Assembly (NCBI RefSeq): GCF_002812205.1 | Contig: NZ_NPEA01000006.1 | Coordinates: 217,075-281,074, forward strand | From: Leptospira neocaledonica | Lineage (GTDB): Bacteria > Spirochaetota > Leptospiria > Leptospirales > Leptospiraceae | DNA: 64,000 nt | Direction: 5' to 3' | Part shown: positions 40,920 through 49,193 of the stretch, piece by piece | Layout: every line of letters starts with the position of its first letter | Numbering within the stretch: the stretch's first letter is position 1 | Position numbers and translations under genes: made by a program | The notes under the pieces: generated by a model | Database searches by the model: none | What the model saw: only the letters and a program-made list of their open reading frames with translations | Told to the model about the DNA's origin: nothing

Positions 40920-41987
40920 ATGAAAAAGTGTCGCTCCTTGTGTATGTTATTCTTCGTATCCTTTTCTCTCTGGAACTGTGAACCTGATCATAAAAAATAT
41001 AATCTGGAAACTTCCGCTCTTTTAGCTCTAACAAGCACTACAAGTGTCCCCCCTGGATCCTCTTTCAAATTACCCGACGCCAACCAAACCATTTGTTACG
41101 ATACAAGCGGAGTAACGCGTGCCTGTATTGGGACAGGAGAAGATGGAGAATTTACAAATACTCCGGCCCCATTCCTATTACAGATCCAGGATTCCGGAGA
41201 AACCATACTAGAAGAAAGTTCCGAACTAACTTGGCAAAGGTGCCCGTTCGGAATGGTTTGGACCGGTAGCACTTGTATTGGCTCTAGTCTCAATGTGTAT
41301 TGGCAGGTAGCTAACGCTTATTGTAATTCTTTAACCACTGCAGGACGAAACTGGAGACTTCCGACAGCCAGAGAAGCCTCTCTACTCGCAGATCATTCTC
41401 AAAATACTTTTCTACCAAACACTTACTTTCCAAATGGGCAAGGCGCAGGAGGTTGGACTTCCACACCTGCAGTAGGCTTTTTCGGGAGATATTTAGTATC
41501 TTCTGGAGGGAATGTAACTCCGATAGATGAAACTACAAATTTTCCTTTTCGTTGCGTATCCGGACCCAAGGCGCCAAATGCAAGCTTTACCGATATAGGG
41601 GACGGCACCATAGAAGAGGCAAATACAGGACTTCTTATCAAAAAATGTGCGTATGGACAAGCGGACGATTCCTCTTGTACCGGAAGTGCAAGTCCATTAA
41701 ATTGGCAGCAAGCGTTAGACTATTGTAATAATCTAAACTTTGCTTCCAGAACAGATTGGAGACTCCCATCAATAAGAGAATCTTATTTCATATCGGAACC
41801 TTCGATAGGAAATTCAAATCTTCCGATTTCTATTTTTCCAAATAGCAGTCAGGCAGCAATTTCTTGGACTGGAACTACCTACAATAGTACTCTATCAACA
41901 GCTCATGCACAAATGGTCTATCAAATGTATGTATACTCAAAGACTGATTCCGCTAATGTTCGCGCTCGTTGTGTAGCAGGTCCTTAG
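40920..41987 (+). CDS. Lipoprotein with two DUF1566 (Lcl-like) domains
   Basis: A 355-residue exported protein. The signal ends in the lipobox SLWNC (Cys20). Two copies of the DUF1566 module follow, each with the paired pattern ATAYCNSL/CNNL...WRLPTxRE: the first around 115-185 (ELTWQRCPFGMVW and NWRLPTAREASLL), the second around 230-340 (CAYGQADDSSC and DWRLPSIRESYF). DUF1566 domains occur in surface proteins of leptospires and in Lcl of Legionella, which binds glycosaminoglycans; binding here is not shown. Many cysteines suggest disulphides. GGAA lies upstream of the ATG. Single gene. Confidence 0.85.
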   Translation: MKKCRSLCMLFFVSFSLWNCEPDHKKYNLETSALLALTSTTSVPPGSSFKLPDANQTICYDTSGVTRACIGTGEDGEFTNTPAPFLLQIQDSGETILEESSELTWQRCPFGMVWTGSTCIGSSLNVYWQVANAYCNSLTTAGRNWRLPTAREASLLADHSQNTFLPNTYFPNGQGAGGWTSTPAVGFFGRYLVSSGGNVTPIDETTNFPFRCVSGPKAPNASFTDIGDGTIEEANTGLLIKKCAYGQADDSSCTGSASPLNWQQALDYCNNLNFASRTDWRLPSIRESYFISEPSIGNSNLPISIFPNSSQAAISWTGTTYNSTLSTAHAQMVYQMYVYSKTDSANVRARCVAGP

Positions 41988-41993
41988 TTGAAT

Positions 41994-42007
41994 TTTTACG
42001 CGTAAAA
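41994..42007. repeat. AT-rich palindrome after the DUF1566 gene
   Basis: TTTTACG-CGTAAAA is a perfect 14-base palindrome seven bases after the stop. With no loop it cannot be a standard terminator; it could be a binding site or chance. Confidence 0.35.
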
Positions 42008-42020
42008 GTATTATATTATT

Positions 42021-42117
42021 TTCGCACAGAGCCCACCGAGAGCACAGAGGTTTGATCAGATATAGGAATTCCTACATAAATCAAAATACTCCGTGACCTC
42101 TGTGTTCTCAGTGCGAA
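42021..42117. repeat. Composite dispersed repeat, long inverted form
   Basis: TTCGCAC and GTGCGAA mark the two ends. Inside them GAGAGCACAGAGGT pairs with ACCTCTGTGTTCTC (one mismatch), and the centre holds the perfect palindrome TAGGAATTCCTA (42063-42074). The whole 97 bases could fold into one long cruciform or hairpin. It fills the gap between two convergent genes and shares parts with 23092-23172 and 60408-60513. Confidence 0.7.
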
Positions 42118-42126
42118 CCTTAATTT

Positions 42127-43878
42127 TTATAGCTCGTTCGCTTCTACGATAATAAAGTTCGGAGAAACCTGTCTCAATTTTCTCGCGGAATATTTACCCT
42201 TGTCCTGAAACACTTTATGTTTCCAAACCTGAGTGGAAAATTCCGTTTTAGAATTTTTGATCTTATCATAGAAATGGTCTGCTATCTTTTGTTTACCCAA
42301 AACGGACTGAGTCCTTGCCAACCACAATGCACTTTGCTGCTTTCTGAAAGAAGAAGTCTCCAAACTTTCCGCTTGCTCCAATAAGAAAGAAGCCTTATTC
42401 AGATTTCCTTTTTCCAGATATAAAATTGCTTCTAAGAATAGGATAGAAGGGTCTTTGCCTGAAAATTCCTCGTTTGCCTTCTGTAATTCCAGAAGAATAT
42501 CATCAATCCCTCCCATTCCAGGATCATCATTGATAAGCATTGCTTTTTTATAATGTAGAATCGCTGATCCTTCTTTAGGATTTTTAGACTTTGGGACCTT
42601 CTTCCCTTTTCCCTTTTTCGAATCCGAAAGATCCAAAAGTTTATAGCCAGGTTCTCCCCAAGCCATAGGAATTTCCATATAAGGGCCGCTACTAGTAGGT
42701 GCAGTACCGACTGAGACAAAAATTTTACGGGCCTCTGCACTCATCACCACAGACTTAACTGAGGTAATCTGACGGATCGTAGAACCCATTGTGCGAACTT
42801 CTCCGCTGGAACAATCGATAGTATCATCCAAAAGATTCTGAAGATCTACGACGCTGGTTCCCTTTTTTTTCTTTTGGGAAGAAAGAAGCTGCTCAGCCCG
42901 ATCAAAACGACTGATACAATGATGATAAAAAACGGGGGCTGCCATGATTTCCCCTTCTTGTAGTTTTTCACTTTGGTAATGATTCGTATTTACAATATGA
43001 TCTTTTCCTAAATTAGGATAGACCACATCCACATTTCCATAGTTGGTCTCGATAATCGCAGCTTTCGGCCCCTTCTCCTTATGATTGGTTACAATGAGTC
43101 CCCAGGTAGAATTGATTTTATGTTTTTTAGCGATACTTACCGCTTCTTCGATAGACCTTGCCTCTGAAATGATCTTATGACCGAAATCGATCACTCCCAA
43201 GCCGTTAAAGCCAATCTTTTTATGGAAGCGAGTATGGAATGCAATGGTTAGACCTGCTTCATTAAATGCGGTGATCCCAGGAACATCCGCACCCCTACAA
43301 GCTATATAGCCATAACGTAAACCTTTTTCAGGAGTACAAAAGACAACGATCGGACGTTTATCCCAAACTTCTACGCCTGGAAAATCAAAATTGCGAGCGT
43401 GATACAATTTGCCGTCCTGACTTTGTTCTCCCCAAACAGCAACACTCGTACAAGCAGGGATCATCTGAGGACTTCTACCCGGACTCATATGTGCAAGCTC
43501 GGGAAGAAGTTGGATTGCGCCCAAAAATCCAACTGAGTTTTGAAAAGAATCCATAGTAAAAAGTTCTTTTTCCAATTTCGCAGAACGACCGGCCGCAGTC
43601 AGGGCAGCAATCGTTCTCGTCGAAAACTCGGACGGCCGGTGCTTTTTCATTCTTCTGGACATCCAATTTACCAGAAGAGAAGTCGCTCCTTTCGCCAAAA
43701 AATTCCGATTGTTACGAGGCAAACTTCCTAACAAAAGATTGCGGGCCATGACTGGATAAAAGTCGAAGATCGGCTCGAACTGCCCGATCGCATTCATGAT
43801 TTCACCGAATTGTCTTCCCATCTCTTCCTGGGAGCCCTTGAGTTGTATTACAGCTAGAGGATATGTTTCCGAATTCAT
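42127..43878 (-). CDS. C45-type autoproteolytic acyltransferase/hydrolase
   Basis: A 583-residue Ntn-hydrolase-like protein. The mature enzyme of this class begins at an internal Cys made N-terminal by self-cleavage, here in PACTSVAVWG. The typical C45 blocks follow: LYHARNFDFPG, GYIACRGADVPGITAFNEAG, ARSIEEAVSIAKKHK and VNTNHYQSEK. Relatives split amides (penicillin acyltransferase and choloylglycine-hydrolase-like enzymes); the substrate here is unknown. The C-terminal 150 residues are an added helical, TPR-like region not found in short family members. ATG 43878 is chosen over an upstream in-frame start at 43923 as the family sequence begins there. No signal peptide. Confidence 0.8.
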   Translation of the reverse strand: MNSETYPLAVIQLKGSQEEMGRQFGEIMNAIGQFEPIFDFYPVMARNLLLGSLPRNNRNFLAKGATSLLVNWMSRRMKKHRPSEFSTRTIAALTAAGRSAKLEKELFTMDSFQNSVGFLGAIQLLPELAHMSPGRSPQMIPACTSVAVWGEQSQDGKLYHARNFDFPGVEVWDKRPIVVFCTPEKGLRYGYIACRGADVPGITAFNEAGLTIAFHTRFHKKIGFNGLGVIDFGHKIISEARSIEEAVSIAKKHKINSTWGLIVTNHKEKGPKAAIIETNYGNVDVVYPNLGKDHIVNTNHYQSEKLQEGEIMAAPVFYHHCISRFDRAEQLLSSQKKKKGTSVVDLQNLLDDTIDCSSGEVRTMGSTIRQITSVKSVVMSAEARKIFVSVGTAPTSSGPYMEIPMAWGEPGYKLLDLSDSKKGKGKKVPKSKNPKEGSAILHYKKAMLINDDPGMGGIDDILLELQKANEEFSGKDPSILFLEAILYLEKGNLNKASFLLEQAESLETSSFRKQQSALWLARTQSVLGKQKIADHFYDKIKNSKTEFSTQVWKHKVFQDKGKYSARKLRQVSPNFIIVEANEL

Positions 43879-44011
43879 GTGCCCATCATAACAGAACTTC
43901 GTCTTCGCATCGACCGCCTCCATAGGTTCGGATAGCCGAACTTATCGGATCGGACTTCCAACATGGCAGACCGTGTGTCAGAACTCCTACGCGCAATTTG
44001 GCAGTGATTCT

Positions 44012-44034
44012 CCCCACCCTGCTTTTGGGTGGGG
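44012..44034. repeat. Strong GC hairpin
   Basis: CCCCACCC-TGCTTTT-GGGTGGGG: a perfect 8-base stem with a 7-base loop, overlapping the first of two 35-base direct repeats. No T-run follows on the plus strand. It lies between divergent genes, upstream of the AraC-type regulator. Confidence 0.7.
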
Positions 44035-44065
44035 GCTGGCTGGTGGTACCCGGTGCGACACTTTT
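44031..44065 (+). repeat. 35-base direct repeat, copy 1
   Basis: Begins GGGGGCTGGCTGGTGGTACC and ends GTGCGACACTTTT. Identical to 44127-44161, with a period of 96 bases. Both copies contain GGTACC. The spacer holds a small hairpin (CGACTTCC...GGAGTCG). Because 96 is a multiple of three, the repeat creates a misleading repeated peptide in one frame. Confidence 0.8.
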
Positions 44066-44126
44066 TGACCTACTGGTCACCGACTTCCTTCGGAGTCGTT
44101 TCCTCGCTTCTATTGTCGCTGCGGAA

Positions 44127-44161
44127 GGGGGCTGGCTGGTGGTACCCGGTGCGACACTTTT
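44127..44161 (+). repeat. 35-base direct repeat, copy 2
   Basis: Exact second copy of 44031-44065. It ends about 170 bases before the likely start of the AraC-type regulator gene. The gap 43879-44328 holds no believable gene, only this repeat pair, the hairpin before it and a palindrome at 44213. Confidence 0.8.
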
Positions 44162-44212
44162 CCCTTTATCAGAAAATTCCTCCCATTTCAAGAACCTTTC
44201 TGGTTGATGATT

Positions 44213-44230
44213 TTGTTGGAGCTCCTACAA
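44213..44230. repeat. Dispersed palindromic repeat, GAGCTC variant
   Basis: TTGTTGGAGCTCCTACAA is palindromic apart from one mismatched pair and belongs to the TGTAGGAGTTCCTACA family. A half copy (GAACTCCTAC) lies at about 43981. Confidence 0.6.
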
Positions 44231-44328
44231 AAATGCGGTGGCAAATTTGGCTTGCTAGGTCTTTTCAAATCTGTTTGGCAGAAAACAGGATAGGAAATCA
44301 AATAGCACCCGGCCCAAAAAGCCCATCT

Positions 44329-45426
44329 ATGGAATACCTACATATATTTTTCCTGAAATTTCTGCAATTCGGCGCGGGCGCCGCATTTCTATATGCATAT
44401 TTGGAAATCATTAGACCAGGCTCCGGAAATAGGATCCTGGTGCTCATCATGGCTCTAACCGGGACCATTCTACTTAGGTACTCGTGGTATCTTCAGAACG
44501 ATTTATTAGAATTTCCTTATTTATTTATATTCTTACATACCAGCGTGATCTCAGTAGGGCCACTGATCTACACATACATCCGTTCCTTCTTAGAGACAGA
44601 AGAAGAAACTCCGAAAGAAAAAGTATTTCGTTACGGACTCCATTTTTCTCCCGTCTTGCTATTTACCGTTTTTGAATGTATTTTCTTTTCGCAAAATAGC
44701 TCGGAACTAAAGGCTCAGGTAATACAAGGAGCCAAGGAATTCAGACTAGATTGGGCTCATTTAGGAAGTTTTCTCGCTAGTATCCAGGTTTCCATATATT
44801 CCCTATTCTGCCTCTATCTCTACCATAAGGTCAGCAGAAGATACGAAATGTATGAATTAAAACTGATATGGCTGGTATTACTTTTGCCAGTCTTCGCAAA
44901 CAGCCTAATAGGAACCGCTTACTTCTTAAAGAACAAATATTTGTTTGATCTGGGAGCCTCTCTTATCTGCGTCATGGTGCTCCTATTATTCTTAGTTAGA
45001 GAAAGACATCCAGGATTTTTCAGTGAGATCAGCGAGGTCATTCAAAATGCAAAATATCAAAACACTCCTCTTCTTTCTAAAGAGATAGAAGCCGCAAACT
45101 TTAAGCTTAAAGAACTCTTAGAAACCAAAACTTTATATAGGGATAGCGAATTAAGATTGGTAGATCTAGCTGCGGAACTCGGACTAAATCTGCACCAAAC
45201 TTCCAGATATTTAAACGAAGTTCACAAAATGAATTTTTACGAACTCATCAATCGGTACAGAGTGCAAGAAGCTTGTAAACGTCTGATAGAAGAGTCCGAA
45301 AATTCCGTATTAGATATCGCATTCGCAGTGGGATTTAATTCCAAATCCACATTTCATTCCCAGTTCGTAAAGTTTATGGGGATGTCGCCTGCATTGTACA
45401 GGAAGCAGAAAGGGAATTCTAAGTAG
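44329..45426 (+). CDS. Membrane-anchored AraC-family transcription regulator
   Basis: A 365-residue protein: an N-terminal membrane module of about seven helices (1-225) and a C-terminal AraC-type double helix-turn-helix (about 265-362) with LVDLAAELGLNLHQTSRYLN and DIAFAVGFNSKSTFHSQFVK. It would sense something in or at the inner membrane and bind DNA from there. The frame extends 300 bases upstream through the 35-base repeats, but that stretch is repeat-derived; ATG 44329 gives the natural start of the membrane module, although no ribosome site is seen. It converges on the outer-membrane gene with a three-base gap. Confidence 0.82.
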   Translation: MEYLHIFFLKFLQFGAGAAFLYAYLEIIRPGSGNRILVLIMALTGTILLRYSWYLQNDLLEFPYLFIFLHTSVISVGPLIYTYIRSFLETEEETPKEKVFRYGLHFSPVLLFTVFECIFFSQNSSELKAQVIQGAKEFRLDWAHLGSFLASIQVSIYSLFCLYLYHKVSRRYEMYELKLIWLVLLLPVFANSLIGTAYFLKNKYLFDLGASLICVMVLLLFLVRERHPGFFSEISEVIQNAKYQNTPLLSKEIEAANFKLKELLETKTLYRDSELRLVDLAAELGLNLHQTSRYLNEVHKMNFYELINRYRVQEACKRLIEESENSVLDIAFAVGFNSKSTFHSQFVKFMGMSPALYRKQKGNSK

Positions 45427-45429
45427 ACT

Positions 45430-46443
45430 TTAAAATACTGCAGAAATTCCTAAATAGTAACCTCGAATTTTTTCTCTTCCTGAATCAGGAGTCTGAGGAT
45501 ATATAGTAAGCGCATCCGTATATTGATAATAAGTAACGTATTGGTCCGAATAATTTTTATACGAAAAATTGGATCTATTATAATTATAGCCGAAGTACAG
45601 TTTATATTTTTCGAAAAAAATATAAGAAAAGGAAATATCCAACTCAGACCCCCTGAACACTCCCATCGTATTATGATGTGGGTATACTTTATACAAAAAG
45701 GCGAATTCTTCGAAGCTGGATCCTGTCCATTCTAAAGATGTATCATAACCTTGCGACTTAAAGTCCCTACGCCCTTCTGTATAATAAAGCTCCAAACTTA
45801 AATTCAAATAAAGAGAATCATATAAACGTAAATTACTTTTGATCGACACTTGAGGTCCTAAGGTTTGGATTTTTTCCGAGTAAATTCCAGATAAACTTCC
45901 GGACCACATGCTAGTATCTACCTTTCTTAACCCGGCGCCAAAATACAATTTTTCTCCAAACGGAGTCAGAGCATAAGACAAATAATTTAACTTATAATCG
46001 CTTCTTTCTAAATCAGAAATATCTCTCCGCCTAAACCCATAACCTAAATCGTTTCCATAAATATAATAGTAGTGCGCTTTTGTAAGAGCATTTTGAGAAA
46101 ATAAAAACTCTACTCCATACTTTTTCTCTTCGTCGACAAATTTAAAATACAAAGGATAAATAGTCCGAACATTTCCAGTCAGATTAAAATCACGATTTGC
46201 CTGTTGTTGGGCCATATTTGTATTCGATTGGTATTGATACGGATCATATTCGGATTTCATAATTCTAAATCCCAATTCAGATTTTTTCCTAGTAGAAGAG
46301 AGATTCTTAGCAGACTCGGAAGTTTGTTCAATTAAACCTGAACCCTGCATTGGAGGACCAGCGTTCGTAGGATCGGCCGGAAATTCTTGAGAATATAAGG
46401 ATATAGTAAGTAATAATATTGTAATAAATGAAACTAATTTCAC
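45430..46443 (-). CDS. Putative outer-membrane beta-barrel protein
   Basis: A 337-residue protein with a cleavable signal (MKLVSFITILLLTISLYSQ) and a body rich in Tyr, Phe and Ser in alternating strands, ending in GYYLGISAVF with the C-terminal Phe typical of barrel proteins. About ten to twelve strands are plausible. No family was recognised. The start is GTG at 46443. The region upstream (46444-46848) is shared with the divergent dehydrogenase gene. It may act as a pore or an adhesive surface protein. Confidence 0.7.
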   Translation of the reverse strand: MKLVSFITILLLTISLYSQEFPADPTNAGPPMQGSGLIEQTSESAKNLSSTRKKSELGFRIMKSEYDPYQYQSNTNMAQQQANRDFNLTGNVRTIYPLYFKFVDEEKKYGVEFLFSQNALTKAHYYYIYGNDLGYGFRRRDISDLERSDYKLNYLSYALTPFGEKLYFGAGLRKVDTSMWSGSLSGIYSEKIQTLGPQVSIKSNLRLYDSLYLNLSLELYYTEGRRDFKSQGYDTSLEWTGSSFEEFAFLYKVYPHHNTMGVFRGSELDISFSYIFFEKYKLYFGYNYNRSNFSYKNYSDQYVTYYQYTDALTIYPQTPDSGREKIRGYYLGISAVF

Positions 46444-46682
46444 GAGAAGTGATTCAACCTTCCAATCAATGCGTTACTCTCCCTATCTAATAGAGTCGAG
46501 AGTAAAGTCATAGTTTTTAAAAAAGAGCAACTGACAAGAAGGAATCGTTCGAAATACCTCCTCGCTCATATGGGCTACGGGATACATCCTAATTGTTAAA
46601 CGAAATTAAAAACCGGTCTTCTTAATGAGTTTAAGTTCTGATTCTACAAATTTCAGGTGAATTCATAAATCCAAGAATCCCT

Positions 46683-46793
46683 ATGGAAGTATCTTGGATC
46701 AGCCGTCAGGAAGATGCCAAAATGGCAGTACGAAACTTATTTAAAATTTTCCTAACCTTCATTGCTTTGGAGTCATTTTTAAAAAATAATTGA
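46683..46793 (+). other. Possible 36-codon small ORF in a promoter gap
   Basis: An ATG at 46683 opens a 36-codon frame (starts MEVSWISRQEDAKMAVRNLF, ends LESFLKNN). It ends at 46793, inside the regulatory region of the next gene. No clear ribosome site. It could be a leader peptide, a gene remnant or chance. The rest of the gap 46444-46682 shows nothing recognisable. Confidence 0.25.
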
Positions 46794-46829
46794 CTATTGG
46801 TATATTATTTATAGTCCAATGGTATATTA
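46790..46829 (+). promoter_or_regulatory. Promoter/operator of the SDR-tetR pair
   Basis: A TTGACT -35-like box (46790-46795) runs into two direct copies of TTGGTATATTA/ATGGTATATTA (46797-46807 and 46819-46829), 22 bases apart, about two helical turns. GACTAT (46792-46797) and ATAGTC (46811-46816) form an inverted repeat over the same region. This is the layout expected of an operator bound by the TetR-type protein encoded downstream. Confidence 0.6.
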
Positions 46830-46848
46830 ATTAACGAGGTAGGAACTC

Positions 46849-47850
46849 ATGCAAAAAGTATTGGTAACGGGTGCGAGTGGGCACTTGGGTTTTTCTTTAG
46901 TGAAACTTCTTCAAGAAAGAGGTTATGAGGTAACGGCTGCAGTTCGAGATAAGAACAATGCAAAGAAAACAGCTAACTTGAAAAAGTTAGGAGTAAAATT
47001 GGTATCTGCGGATTTAGGAGATAAAGAATCTCTTCGCAAAGCTCTTCAAGGACAGGATGGACTCTTCCAAGTCGCAGCGGCATTCAATCTGACCGCTAAA
47101 GATCCTCAAAAAGAAGTGGTGGAACCGAATATCAATGGAACCAGGAATATTCTAGAAGAAGCTCATAAGGCTGGAATCAAAAAAGTAGTTTATACTTCGA
47201 GTATCGCCGCAGTGGGAACGATTGCAGAAGGAGAATCCCCTTTGAACGAATCCACCTGGAACGATTCTGCAAAAGAGCCTTATGCGATATCCAAGACCCA
47301 ATCCGAAAAATTAGCTTGGGAACTTTCTGAAAAGTTAGGCCTGAATCTGGTAACTGTTCTGCCCGGAACTATTTTAGGTCCTCAGTTCACTCAACCCACT
47401 TCTTCCTTAAAGCTGATCCAAGACATCCTGAAAGGCCAACTTCCGTTCGCACCTAAGATGACTTTTTCATATGTAGATGTGAGGGATGTTGCGATGGCGC
47501 ATATCTTAGCCTATGAAAATCCTGCTGCACAAGGCAGATATATCGCAACCGGAGAAACATTATCCGTTTCACAAGTTTGTAAACTTGTAAAGGAGATCCA
47601 TCCTAAGGCAAAAACGACAGGCAAGGAACTTCCTTCCTTTATTGTCCGAGTCATGCCTTACCTGGATGCTTTCAAACACGCAATCACTGGTTTGGACAGA
47701 CAGATCAATTCCGAGATAGTACAAGATTATCTGCAAAGAAAACAAGAATATAATTCGGATCGATTGGAGAAGGAATTCCAATGGAAACCTATGCCTGTTA
47801 AAAAATCGCTCCAAGAGACGGTTGACTGGATGCTGTCCGCTGCCGTATAG
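46849..47850 (+). CDS. NAD(P)-dependent extended SDR, flavonol-reductase-like
   Basis: A 333-residue Rossmann enzyme of the extended short-chain dehydrogenase group. The nucleotide site is VTGASGHLGFSLVKLL at the N-terminus, the catalytic set is the Ser of YTSSIAAVG and YAISKTQSEK (YxxxK), and the domain continues to 330. Closest in look to dihydroflavonol 4-reductase and 3-beta-HSD-like enzymes that reduce carbonyls or oxidise alcohols; the substrate is unknown. GAGGTAGGAA precedes the ATG. It is followed directly by a TetR-type regulator gene, and a repeat-rich operator lies just upstream, so induction by a substrate-like compound is likely. Confidence 0.9.
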   Translation: MQKVLVTGASGHLGFSLVKLLQERGYEVTAAVRDKNNAKKTANLKKLGVKLVSADLGDKESLRKALQGQDGLFQVAAAFNLTAKDPQKEVVEPNINGTRNILEEAHKAGIKKVVYTSSIAAVGTIAEGESPLNESTWNDSAKEPYAISKTQSEKLAWELSEKLGLNLVTVLPGTILGPQFTQPTSSLKLIQDILKGQLPFAPKMTFSYVDVRDVAMAHILAYENPAAQGRYIATGETLSVSQVCKLVKEIHPKAKTTGKELPSFIVRVMPYLDAFKHAITGLDRQINSEIVQDYLQRKQEYNSDRLEKEFQWKPMPVKKSLQETVDWMLSAAV

Positions 47851-47860
47851 TTTCCTGAGA

Positions 47861-48502
47861 GTGGATAAAAAAAGAGCCAGAAGACCAGAAGAAAAGGAAA
47901 TCCGCAAGCAGTCCATTGTGGCTGCTTTGCGGGAACTTTTGGTTAAACAAAAACATCCCCTACCGAGCACCCAAGAAATTGCGGAGGCCGCAGGAGTCAC
48001 CAAGGGTGTGATCTATTTTTATTTCAGAACCAGGGAAGAAATTTTCCTCACACTTCATCTGCAAGAAACGGAATCCTTTTTTAAAGAAATGGCGGAACTA
48101 CTAGAAGGTCCTGAATATTCCTTATCCAAGCTAAAGGAGAAGATTATTCATCAGTTTTCGAAAAATGAAATTTTCATGTTCGTGGGGTTGATTATTCCGG
48201 GAATTTTAGAAAGTAATGTGGATCATGATTTTTTATACGAATTTAAAAAGAATACATCCGATGGAATGGATGAATTAGCGAGGATTTGGCTTTCTAGGGA
48301 AACCAGACTTACGATCGCGAATGCAAGAAAATTCATATTACGTTTTTATTTTTTAGGTCTTATGCTTTGGCAACATCATAACCCTCCCAAAGAAGTTAAA
48401 GAAGCGTTTTTAAACAAAAATCTTTGGCTTTTAGAGGGAGAATTGGATCAGGTACTTTCCGAATCATTTGACTGGCTTTGGAAAGGAATGAATTCTAACT
48501 AA
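47861..48502 (+). CDS. TetR-family transcription regulator
   Basis: A 213-residue protein with the TetR N-terminal helix-turn-helix (STQEIAEAAGVTKGVIYFYF, residues about 30-50) and an all-helical ligand-binding part. The start is uncertain: the frame opens at TTG 47822 inside the SDR gene, and GTG 47861 is preferred because RARRPEEKEIRKQSIV is the natural N-terminal arm. It probably represses its own operon through the direct repeats at 46797-46829 and releases them on binding a small molecule handled by the SDR. The last gene of a two-gene operon. Confidence 0.85.
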   Translation: MDKKRARRPEEKEIRKQSIVAALRELLVKQKHPLPSTQEIAEAAGVTKGVIYFYFRTREEIFLTLHLQETESFFKEMAELLEGPEYSLSKLKEKIIHQFSKNEIFMFVGLIIPGILESNVDHDFLYEFKKNTSDGMDELARIWLSRETRLTIANARKFILRFYFLGLMLWQHHNPPKEVKEAFLNKNLWLLEGELDQVLSESFDWLWKGMNSN

Positions 48503-48628
48503 TATATCCTTACAAATATTTAAATTCACTATCCCTCTTTCACTTTTTTCGACTGGAACGGTATGTCTGCCGCTCTCGGCCATCTCGAAGACCTTGGCAG
48601 TTATACAACCTTGCAAAAATAAAGAAAA

Positions 48629-48673
48629 GATCGGTAGCGTGCTGACCAAGGAATCTCTACCACGCTACCGATC
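48629..48673 (-). terminator. Intrinsic terminator of the lipoprotein gene at 48690
   Basis: GATCGGTAGCGTG and CACGCTACCGATC make a perfect 13-base stem around a 19-base loop. On the minus strand it is followed by TTTTCTTTATTTTT, as in an intrinsic terminator. It begins 16 bases past the stop at 48690 and could also serve the convergent tetR transcript. Confidence 0.8.
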
Positions 48674-48689
48674 CAAATTGATTCGCTTT

Positions 48690-49013
48690 CTATTTTATAC
48701 AAAGTTCAGCTGGAAATTTTTCTCCACTGGCAAACGTAAGAGTACAAGCCTCCGCTTTTTTAATAGGATCCAATTTATCCCACTCCGCCTTTGCCTCTTC
48801 TACAATTTCCAAAGAAGTATCCCAAAAGAGTGGATTATTTGATAAAATTTCCCCGGTTGCTACAACGATAAACCAGAGTTTCAGGAAATTATCTAAAGAT
48901 TCGTCTTGATAATTCTTGATACTCAGTAGGTTCAGATTCTCGGCATCCGAGCAAGAGAAGCTAACAAAACTAACGCTCAGCACCAACATAACAGACACAA
49001 AAAATTTAAACAT
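48690..49013 (-). CDS. Small putative lipoprotein
   Basis: A 107-residue exported protein. The hydrophobic signal ends with VSFVSFSC, a loose spirochaete lipobox. The mature part is acidic and helical with a pair of cysteines (EACTLTF and ELCIK) near the C-terminus, perhaps disulphide-bonded. ATG 49013 is chosen over GTG 49034; GAGAG lies nine bases upstream. No family recognised. A single gene with its own terminator and an AT-rich palindrome about 100 bases upstream. Confidence 0.65.
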   Translation of the reverse strand: MFKFFVSVMLVLSVSFVSFSCSDAENLNLLSIKNYQDESLDNFLKLWFIVVATGEILSNNPLFWDTSLEIVEEAKAEWDKLDPIKKAEACTLTFASGEKFPAELCIK

Positions 49014-49108
49014 AGAAAAAATCTCTCGCGACACTTTCGAATGAAAAACAGACCCACATTACAAGTAAATCTATTTGTTTATTTTTTTAGAAAATATTTT
49101 TATCCCAT

Positions 49109-49138
49109 ATAGTATATAAAAAATATTTTATATACTAT
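49109..49138. repeat. Perfect AT-rich hairpin/palindrome
   Basis: ATAGTATATAAAA-AATA-TTTTATATACTAT: 13-base perfect arms with a 4-base centre. It lies between the lipase-like gene and the small lipoprotein gene (both minus), so it is either upstream control for the lipoprotein gene or a structure at the end of the lipase-like gene. A second short hairpin (CCTCT...AGAGG) follows at about 49150-49166. Confidence 0.6.
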
Positions 49139-49193
49139 TCAAAGTAGGACCTCTCCAAAAGAGGAGAAGTGCATGAATTAACAAATTACAATA

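Noticed and set aside
44031..44161. Direct repeats considered as a CRISPR array
   Set aside because: Only two copies, a 61-base spacer with its own hairpin, and no cas genes.
43886..44191. 101-codon minus-strand frame before the C45 gene
   Set aside because: It reads through the repeats in reverse and overlaps the start of the C45 gene in another frame.
44029..44328. 100-codon upstream extension of the AraC-type regulator
   Set aside because: It is repeat-derived: the peptide GAGWWYPVRHF appears twice only because the 35-base repeat has a period of 96. The membrane module begins naturally at 44329.
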